From: Liolophura sinensis
Taxonomy: Eukaryota > Mollusca > Polyplacophora > Chitonida > Chitonidae
NCBI RefSeq assembly: GCF_032854445.1
Contig: NC_088304.1
Location: 22,519,704 to 22,583,703, forward strand
DNA: 64,000 nt
Direction of reading: 5' to 3'
Below the pieces are notes generated by a model. It saw nothing but the letters and a program-made list of their open reading frames with translations, ran no database searches and had not been told where the DNA came from. The position numbers were made by a program, and so were the translations under genes. Shown here one piece after another: positions 10,429 to 20,800 of the stretch (within the stretch, counting starts at the first letter, position 1; the number at the start of each line of letters is the position of its first letter).

Positions 10429-11164
10429 TCAACAGCTTTCCTCTCATAAGTGTTGTACACATACGTTTTCAAAACAATATCTCCAAACATGACTGTCTGT
10501 GATGTCTCTAATACTATTATCGAATATTTTTCATCGAGCAAATATAAGTTTATTCGTCCATTATACTAACTTTATTTGCCTGAAATATTTCAGCATGTTG
10601 TATATTCGCAGTATCACCTCGCGGCTGCCGTCAGATATGCATTTCGAATGGGTTTACAGGCATCTTGTGCAACTTTATGTGTTCAATGTAACAGTTGTAT
10701 TTAAACATTTCGATTATTTAGAAATTTAAACCAAATCATATTATAGGTCACAAATAAAATATTGTTTTTTTCATAGGTTACTGATTATCTTATATATATA
10801 TTTTATATCCGCTAGATGGCCGCCTATGATAAATAAAAGGAATCGGTGATCTTAACATTAAATCGGAAGCATTCTATATTCAATGCGTGGATTAAAATTT
10901 AAATATTATTCCCTGAAATCAGGAAAAATGACTTTTGGCATCATGTTTTTGAACATACACTCTGAAAGGTCTTTCTTTCGTTTTCTGGGGTTAGCTCTTT
11001 CCAGTGTCGTCAATAACGGTTAGAATACATGGAGATTGAACGAGTACGAAAGGGTCCTATTGCTTGCATACCATGCATCAAAATCTGAAACGTCACTTCA
11101 GGGAGAAGTTTTCTCAAACAAGCAAACAACGTATGTCATTTACCATACACACTTAATATTCATC
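10429..11164. other. Non-coding stretch
   Basis: A+T-rich with a short (TA)n run near 10790-10800. No gene or repeat family was recognised. Confidence 0.5.
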
Positions 11165-11250
11165 GAGGGGCTTATGTTCGCTCGGGGTTTTGTCCTCCAG
11201 GGTGTTTGTCCGCGTGGTGTTTGTCCACCTGCGCTTTTGTCCGTTCCCCA
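11165..11250. repeat. Inverted copy of the GACAAAAGCCCC-type short repeat
   Basis: Units such as 'cggggttttgtcc', 'ggtgtttgtccgcgtgg' and 'gcgcttttgtccgt' are the reverse complement of the repeats at 10088-10215, about 950 bp away. Confidence 0.65.
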
Positions 11251-11511
11251 TTGGTGGAAGGCACCTGGGTCATTGCATTGCATTGAGACAATGACCGTTA
11301 GGCTATGGAGGAAGACACTAACAGGATTTACAACAGACATGCATTACCCCTCTACTGATCAGAAGGGACACAGCTTCAACTGACGGACGATCATGTCGTC
11401 TAAGGACAGGAGTGGAGTATAATGCATGTGCTCAGTAAAGTCTGCCAGTCAGCTATCTGTTTTGGGTAAACTCTGTTGGGCAGGACGATTGCTCTGTACT
11501 AAGAACTCGTA

Positions 11512-11590
11512 TACTTTCACTTATACGACGGCGGCCAGCATTATGGTTGGAGGAGACCGGACAGAACCCGGGAAATCTACTGTCAATTAA
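11512..11590 (-). repeat. SINE family A fragment
   Basis: Only the body segment remains: 'cacttatacgacggcggcc', 'agcattatggttggagg', 'gacagaacccgggaaat'. Confidence 0.75.
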
Positions 11591-11792
11591 GTTCCTCTAG
11601 AATCTCGGTAATCCCTAATAACGGTGACAATGATGGTTAAAATCACTTTCTAAATAGCATCTGCCAATCTAACAGGTCTCCAAAAAGCAACCTGGAAGCG
11701 GACGTCAACGAAGAACTACGGGGCAAACGTTACATGAGATGTACATCTTTCCGAATCGTGCTTATTATGGTCATATGAAAGTCAGCTGAAGG

Positions 11793-11885
11793 TCAACGCG
11801 CTGTCCAGCCGCCGTCAATGGTGAAGGCTGAGCCGGTAATCTGGTCAGCTGAGCGCGTGCACAGGAAGTGGATTAAATCTGCGAT
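11793..11885 (-). CDS. HBDH-like last exon with stop
   Basis: The acceptor is 'ttttttgtccag' before 11885, with TGA at 11795-11793. It encodes '[19 protein letters not shown]', then '[11 protein letters not shown]'. It begins in phase 0, as the end of exon 5 also does, so the missing part between them should be a multiple of three. Confidence 0.9.
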   Translation of the reverse strand: MADLIHFLCTRSADQITGSAFTIDGGWTAR

Positions 11886-14800
11886 CTGGACAAAAAACAA
11901 ACAGAAAACTTTGTAAGAAACAGTATTAAAACACGTATTAAATCACCCAGTATAAAGTACGCATTCTAGATTCTGTCTGACAGGAGCTGACATTGCTACT
12001 ATTTATGCATTTACACGAACAGTTAGAATAAAACCCTGACTGAGGATAAACTGACAAGAGGTCGTATTTCACCGGTTACGTGTGGCCATTTGCCAGCTAT
12101 TACACTATCACTGCCCTGGTTTTACTTTTTTATGCTGTAAGTCTTCAATTATATCATTTACTAATACAACCTTAGTATATACATGGCCACGTTGTGGCTA
12201 CAATATTGGCCAACTATCGTTAAACCATAACCAGTCACTCATTCTTGTGGAGGCGTGGAAGCCAAACAGAGTCCTTTGAGGGCGTGTATGAGGTGGTGAA
12301 AACCGATTTTCCGACGTAGTTCCAGTGTTAAAGTGTACTGCGGCGTAAGGCTTAATTCTCTGTGGGTATGTAAGCCCCCTCCTCCCCTAGAGCATCGTTA
12401 TTGTTAAGCACGATACTTAGTTCATCAAATACCTGTCAAATTATTTTTTTTGAGAGAAATGTTTTTAGTGTTGTCTGTTCACACACACACACTGGCTACA
12501 CGATACAAAATGATCCCGTTTCCACAAAGTGTTAAGTTCAAGCAAACTCATGTTTTTTTCGGGAAGTGTGAGAATTTCTTTCTTCGGGAGACAAACATTG
12601 CCGAACACAAAACACTGTACTGCTCCGATTTACCGAAATTACGTTCAGTAATACAGATTTACTCTCTCCGAAGTCAGAAGAAAATTCATTTCATCCACTA
12701 CGCTACAGCACAATCATTTTCACACCATGTATGTTGATCCTGAAAACGTAACAATGGCATCGTTTAAAATCTAATACTTTGCAGCCGATAGTCAAAGATC
12801 AGTTGGACCGACCCTTTAATACCACTAGTCAGTGTGCTCGGTACTACGTCATCGTTAGAGGAGCTGACCCACATTCGCGCGCGCTAACACCTTATAATAG
12901 AGGTTATTTTCAGGGTGGTTCTAATTACCTTCGGAGAGGGTTGCATCTGTTTTGAGGCAAGAAAATTGCAAATATAACGGAATGTGCATGATTCGAAGTT
13001 GTATTTTCCCTACAACATTTCTCATCACACCGGCTATGAAAGTTAAACGGGATTATACAGTACGACGGTAAATGACAGTTGCTAGTGTTAACAAACTTGA
13101 AAGGTGAGAAATCAATAACACAACCATTAATGGCGATGTTTCCCTTCCAATAAATCGATTTGTTCATTTGATTTCGCTTTAAAGCTGTACGCAGGAGTGT
13201 TTCACGTGCAAGGCAACATTCGAGTTTATCTTCTGAGAAAACGAGACATAGACGGGAAAAAAACAGCCATACTTTGCTAGGAATCTGCGAGGCCTCCACC
13301 GAACAAGCGAGCGTTGGATATGAACTCGAGGCCTCATCTGTTAAGGGTCAATCGCTTGCCACGAGAGCGGCGCTTTCGGTGAATAAGCCGGCAATAAGCA
13401 ATGTTCGCTTGACTGCCAGTGATCATATTCTCCTCAATATTAAGTAGATGTTAATACAGTCTTATTTTCAAGGCCCCAGGTCCCGGGATCACGGGACGAT
13501 CTTAGACTTAAGTCCAAATTTTAATCATTCAATTTGGTATGTTACGTTTCGTTACTTTAGCAGAAATTTTGTTGTACAATAACTCACCCAGAATTTACGT
13601 TGCCAAACAATATTTTGATTTTGTTACATCAGGTATAAGAAATTTAAAGTCATCTGAAATTTTTATTTAAGCCTAGGATCGCATCAAAATGCGACAAGGA
13701 TGATGAAACTGCCTTAAACTTAAGTTAGACAACATTTTAATTGTAGCTGTGTTGAAGCTTTGACTTAAGACGTTTGATAAATGCGAGCCCCGCTGACAGT
13801 AATGGCGTCAATAACGCGCCTTAACGTGCTAATATACATATATTCCTCATATTTTGGAAGCACTACATTGTTTTTGGACGAAAACATATTTAGCGGCTGA
13901 CTTGTGTTTCTCTTCGAAAAACTAGTAAATTTATCTAAACTTTTTTTATGATGCTTTTTGAAATTCCACGAAGACTTACTTGAGAAACGTCCACAAATTC
14001 TTTGGTGGGTTGAAATGTTTCCAGCAAGCGTAGCTACAAAGACAGTACAGATAGAGACACATTTCATTGGGTGTAGGGGAGTGAAACTCGGATTCCAATG
14101 AAAGATGAATAAAGTGGAACCTAAAAGCGAGGTTTATGGCTGTACGGTTTTAAGGGAAATAAAGAAAGTTGAAAGTTGTTTATTTATTTATTTATTTGAT
14201 TGGTGTTTTACGCGGTACTCAAGAATATTTCACTTATACGACGGCAGCCAGTATTATGGAGGGTGAAAACCGGGTAGAGCCCGGGGAAACCCACAACCAT
14301 CCGTAGGTTGATGGCAGACCATCTCACGTACGGCCGGAGAGGTAGCCAGCATGAGCTGGACTTGAACTCATAGCGACCGCATTGGTGAGAGACTTCTGAG
14401 CCATTACGTTGCGCTAGAGCGCTAACCAACTGAGCCACGGAGGCCCCCGAAAGTTGTTTAAAAGGCTTTCAAATAAATTTTCATATTTGAGATATATTTT
14501 ATATATTTTCATCAGCCCTCTATTTTGGGGATTTTACTTTCCTTTCAACAATGTTGAATAAGTGTGCCTGAATGCAAAGAATGTCTCAGTATTGACGAAA
14601 ACAATGAGTATATTTAATTATAATCAAGAAGAAAAAGACAATGAAAAATCCCACAATGCATCAGCAGGTACCTTAGCGTCCGGAAATGAGACGTTGTCCC
14701 GTTCACTAACTGTCCTTATCTGACCCTGAGCAACTACAACACAAATCTCTGCAGTTATATTCCAACGTTATTAGAATTCATCTCATATACACAATGTCTA

Positions 14801-17800
14801 ATAAATAATAAAGGTGCCTGTACATGTACACAATATCACAAAATGAACATTTTAAATTCTATCGTTTACGCTAATAACAGGCCTCAATTCATGAATCAGT
14901 TATTAGATCAATTTGAATGGCGTTTTTCCAAACGTTCATCAGTATTTCAATTATAACGACGGCGTTCGGATTTATGGATAAATGAAACCAGAGGCAGTCG
15001 GGTGAAAATGCTCACAGGTGAAACTGAAACCGAACCGGAGTCAGCTGGGTTCGAACCCGCGATAATTCATTTGTAGCTGCCAGCCGTTTCCAGTCCTACT
15101 GCCTAAGACAGAGGAATGGACGTGAGGATTGTATGTAGACACCATCAGGCAGAACAATGGATGTGCGGGTTGTACATGCAGATACAATGAGACAGAAGCA
15201 TGGTTGTGTGGATTGTACACGCAGACACAAGGAGAGAAGAATGGACGTGGGGGCAGTACATCCAGACACAATGAGACAGAACAATGGATGTGCGGGTTGT
15301 ACATGCAGACACAATGAGACAGAACAATGTATGTGGGGATTGTACATGCAGACACAATGAGACAGAACAATGAATGTTGGGATTGTATATGTGGACACAA
15401 TGAGACAGAAGAATGGATGTTGGGATTGTATATGTAGACACAACGATACAGATCGATGGATGTGCGGATTGTATATGTAGACACAATGAGACAGAACAAT
15501 GAATGAGGCATTGTACATGCAGATGCAATGGGACAGAACAATGGATGTGGGGATTATACATGCATACACAACGGAACAGAAGTTTGTCATGGGGGCAAAG
15601 AGGCAGAACAATGGATGTGGGGATTGTACATGCATACACAATGAGACAGAAGCATGGTTGTGGGGATTGTACATGCAGACACAATGAGACAGAAGCATGG
15701 TTGTGGGGATTGTAAATGTACGTGCAGAGGCAATGCGACAGAACAATTGATGTGGGAATTGCACATGCAGATACACAATGAGACAGAACATTGGATGTGC
15801 GGATTCAACATGCTGGCGCAATGACAGAGAACAATGGAGATGCGGATTGTACATGTAGACACAATGAGGCAGACGAATGGATGTGGGAATTGTACATGCA
15901 GACAGTGTTCTGTAAACATCAGTGAAATAACCTCGTACATGTAGAGGCTGATCTAACCTGACACAGCTAAACCTAGTGAATTACCAAGGACACATTACTA
16001 GTATGGAGGAAACCGAAAAGAAAAAAAAATACATGGAAACTCTTGGATCTTGCCAGTTAAAACTCCCTCGGGAAGGTCTGTCAAGAATCTGCGAATGGTT
16101 GCTGGTTTCCCCCGGGCTTTGCCCGGTTTCCTCCCACCATAATGCTGGCCACCGTCGTATAAGTGAAATATTCTTGAGTACGGTACACCAGTATAAATGC
16201 AAATAGTCATGCGTGCCTCGTGATTTGTTCGTTAGGCTTGGAGCTCTTCAATGGATGAAGGTGATATTGTGCAGCCTTCAATATATCTCCATGTTCACAT
16301 TGCTCTCCCGAGTTTACTGCCACATAGCACAACCAAATCATTGGCACATGGGGATTTCCCGGATTTCCATTTTCTCACTGGTTAACAAATCACATATCTA
16401 AGTAAAGGCTCACAGTATAAAGCTACCGTGAGACACGATAAAGGTTATGATATTGCTGATTTTCTATTTTGAAGTGTTTTAACTTTTAACCAAAAATTCA
16501 GAAAAATTAAAACTTATAGGCAATGGGCTTTTATTTCCATAGAGTCTTCCTTTGTTTTAACATTGTCGTGTAAACCCTACCTTGGTCAGCCCCACGACAC
16601 CGTGTTTAGCAGCACAATAAGCGGATTTCTGGGGAGAGGCTACTAGCCCGTGCACAGACGCTACGTTGATTATCCTGCCCCACCCTAGAGAGAAAATGTC
16701 AACATTTCACGACGTATATGAATCATTATAAATTATGTAGGCCTATTTCCGTAATAAAGAATTTGCTATATATTGCAAGGCATTCATTTCTGTTCGTCGA
16801 CAGAAACAATCTTGGTTTGCATAATCAACGGATGATATAAGAAAATTTATACTTGGACTTATATGTTGGGATACCCTATTTCTTTTAATTTTTGGGACAC
16901 CTGGTCTACTCATTTTAGCCAATATATATGGAATTGTAGCAGGAATATTTTCCTCACATGGTTAGATCATCCAATGAACAACATACTCAAGTCTTTAATT
17001 TCCAAAAGGTTGGTAAAGAAATGTAATATTCTACTTTCAACACTAATAATATCTGTCCCAAATTTTAGAAGAATTAGGGTATTCAAAATATTTGGAGTTG
17101 TCAAAAAGGTGCAAACGATCATATACTAATGTTATAAGTGCTAATGTTGCGTTGTTCATAAAAAAAACATTGTGGCACAAGACCCGTATCTATTTACATA
17201 CTGCGGCTGTAATAAACGAAAGAGAAAGCAAACAGAATGGAAAAGCACTAATATGAGAGATGGAAAAATGAAAACGTATTAGACATTCGGATTACCTTTG
17301 GTTTTCATTCCAGGTAGGAATGATCGGATGAGGTGAAACGGAGCGGAAAGCATGACGGCGACAAGTAAATTCCACTTCTCTACAGGAAAGTCCTCTACAG
17401 GACAAACATGCTGTAGTCCTGAAAGAAGACAAACACAAAGCTGAGCAGCTGTTCAGTTCGACTGAACAATTCTTTGTTTCGCGAGAGCGGAAGTCAAACT
17501 ACTATTATGTTACCGCACTTTATTCTTGGAAAACCTCCAGCTCAGTTCATGCCACACTCCTTACAGCGCATGCGTCGCTTTCTACCTTTCGCTTTGCATA
17601 TATGTGACACACGTAGGCTATTTAGGCTTAGCCTCATCACTTGTGTCCTCCCGCGGAACTATTTAATCATCATTCATCAAAAAACTTGTTTTAAGGTTTT
17701 AGTTAGAATCATGTTGCACATACTCTACATAAAGAAAATGAATGTGTATAAAGTATTGTGAGAGACAAAGATTGACAAGGATTGTTTGTGTTTTCTGACA

Positions 17801-20800
17801 TCATCACCCCACACATAAGCCGTAAGTGTAAAGGCTTACCAACGTTATTCACAACACGTCTACACCGTGTACGTCTTAATATTTCACCACCCCATACAGA
17901 AGCCGTAAGTGTAAAGGCTTACCAGCATTATTCACCAACACGTCTACACCGTGCTCATCTTAATATTTCACCACCCCATACAGAATCCGTAAGTGTAAAG
18001 GTTTACCAACGTTATTCATAACACCTTTACACCGTGTACGTCTTAATATTTCACCACCCCACACAGAATCCGTAAGTGTAAAGGCTTACCAACGTTATTC
18101 ACAACACGTCTACACCGTGTACGTATTAATATTTCACCACCCCATACAGAAGTCGTAAGTGTAAAGGCTTACCAACGTTATTCACAACAGGTTTACACCG
18201 TGTGCATCTTAATATTTCACCACCCCATACAGAATCCGTAAGTGTAAAGGCTTACCAACGTTATTCACAACACGTCTACACCGTGCTCGTCTTAATATTT
18301 CACCACCCCATACAGAATCCGTAAGTGTAAAGGCTTACCAACGTTATTCACAACACCTTTACACCGTGCGCATCTTAATATTTCACCACCCCACACAGAA
18401 TCCGTAAGTGTAAAGGCTTACCAACGTTATTCACAACACGTCTACACCGTGCTCATCTTAATATTTCACCACCCCACACAGAAGCTGTAAGTGTAAAGGC
18501 TTACCAGCATTATTCACCAACACGTCTACACCGTGCTCATCTTAATATTTCCACCACCCCACACAGAAGCTGTAAGTGTAAAGGCTTACCAACGTTATTC
18601 ACAACACGTCTACACCGTGCTCATCTTAATATTTCACCACCCCACACAGAATCCGTAAGTGTAAAGGCTTACCAACGTTATTCACAACACGTCTACACCG
18701 TGCTCATCTTAATATTTCACCACCCCACACAGAAGCTGTAAGTGTAAAGGCTTACCAGCATTATTCACCAACACGTCTACACCGTGCTCATCTTAATATT
18801 TCACCACCCCACACAGAAGCTGTAAGTGTAAAGGCTTACCAACGTTATTCACAACACGTCTACACCGTGCTCATCTTAATATTTCCACCACCCCACACAG
18901 AAGCTGTAAGTGTAAAGGCTTACCAACGTTATTCACAACACGTTTACATCGTGTGCATCTTCATGTTTCCTCACCCCATACAGAAGCCGTCAGTATAAAG
19001 GCTTACCAGCATTATTCACCAACACGTCTACACCGTTCGGAAATTCTCTTGCCACTTCGTTACACATGCGGGTCACCTCAGATTCCAGACTCAGATCTGC
19101 ATCAACGAAATGGCATCTTACGCCATGTTTCCTGGAAGAAATATAATTTTCATCACATCGATTAATATATTTACGTATTACTTTGATAGATTTTTATTCC
19201 CTACTGCAGAATCAGCTTGACAAACTGTTACATCAAAAACTTCGCATCTTATCTATTCCCTAACAAACCTCCACACTTTTGGGTTCCTAGGGTAACATAG
19301 GTTCTAAAGTTGTGAGCCTATGTTACCCTAGGAATATACAAATGTGTTTACTTTAACTCTTCTTGTCTGTGCATGGAGCTCGTACTAGAAATGACGATTT
19401 ATTTGCTTCTGTCAAGTCTTACGCTATCTAACTGCTTCACCCGTAAAACAACAGTAAAATAGGATTTAGCAATAGATTCCACACTTTGGATCTGAATTGC
19501 GCAAGCTATTAATTCGTCTTGGATGTTGGCGTAAACATACAAATCTGTGATATCTTGTGAGAAAAGAGCGTGAAGCTCGCTCTCTGTGTTCTCCTGGATG
19601 TTGATCCGGCACCTGGCGACAAGCCACAAACTCAGAATTAGCATGTTGGTGATTTTTTTTTAACTGAGCTCTGCCCCACCGTTTGTCTTCCACCTATATG
19701 CCTGGCGATAGACCACAGACCCAGAAAGTAGAATGTTAGTGGTTTTGGGTGGGCTCTGCCCAATCAGTGGTATTCCGCCAATATGGCGTGCAGGCCGTCA
19801 CGCCTGAGAACGTTGGTTCATAACTCACCAAAGGTCGGTGGTTCTGTCGTACCTGCCAAAATATTCTTAAGTAAAACATCCAGTGAAATAAACATAACTG
19901 TTAAATGACATGCATACATACACCTACCTGTTGATGTTGTCCTGAATTGCTTGTATCTGATGTCGGTCTCCTAGACCGTTCACGATGACGTCACAGCCTC
20001 GTTCAGCTAACGTCTCCGCCACTCCGAGTCCGATGCCGGATGTAGACCCGGTTACAAGGGCGGTCTTACCCGAGAGGTCACGACCTGAGGAGTATTACAC
20101 CGTAAAACTATAGTGGCGAGGACTGCATAGGGCCTGGCGCTGTGTGATGTATTTTATTTATTTATTTATTTGACTGGTATTTTATTGTATATTTCCTTTA
20201 ACCGATTGCGGCCAAAATTATACTGGTAGAGTTGTCCACGTTCGAGTTAAGAGCAGTATTCTGCATGAGCTGGGCTGTATTAACATAACATGTATCCATG
20301 ACCATGGGGTGTATTCAAAAATAGAACTAATCTTATGTATTTCGTCGGGCATACGTCGAGATATCAGCTGCGTTGATCTTCTCTGCGCGTGAATGTGATG
20401 CGTGTGTTTACACATGCGTACCTACGTGAATGTCGCGGTGGGCCTAGACATATTGCTGTGCATACACGTTTGTATATACAGGATTTCATGCGCATGTATA
20501 TATGCATGCATTTGTGCACGTCAGAGTTCACACGTGCATGCATCAACGTACATTTATACCTGTATATATACTTACGTGCATGGTAGTGTCCAAAACCCCC
20601 ACGCCCACTAGCACCATCACCCCTACCAACACCTTCATAACCATCCCACTCCGCACCGCGCCACCCCCGCAACCGCCCACACCTCCACTATCACTATCAC
20701 ATGACCCATAACAGCACCCCTACTTCCACCCTGACACCCACCCAGCCTACGTCCCCCACCCCCACCCCCAGCCTCACTCACTGGTTTTGGCAAATCCACG

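Noticed and set aside
12925-13299. 124-codon minus-strand frame in the HBDH-like intron
   Set aside because: Cys/Phe-rich composition, no SDR motif, and no phase-compatible splice sites that would join exon 5 to the last exon.
13765-14067. 100-codon minus-strand frame in the HBDH-like intron
   Set aside because: Examined as a candidate for the missing exon; it lacks the Cys-Pro-Gly region and any SDR character.
15096-15854. A 252-codon minus-strand frame, with large frames on both strands
   Set aside because: The whole region is a 43-bp minisatellite; frames cycle through the repeat and have no unique sequence, so coding is unlikely.
11793-20084. Bacterial contamination or very recent bacterial transfer, because the SDR resembles bacterial HBDH
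   Set aside because: Several phase-consistent spliceosomal introns and resident SINEs show it is a normal nuclear gene.
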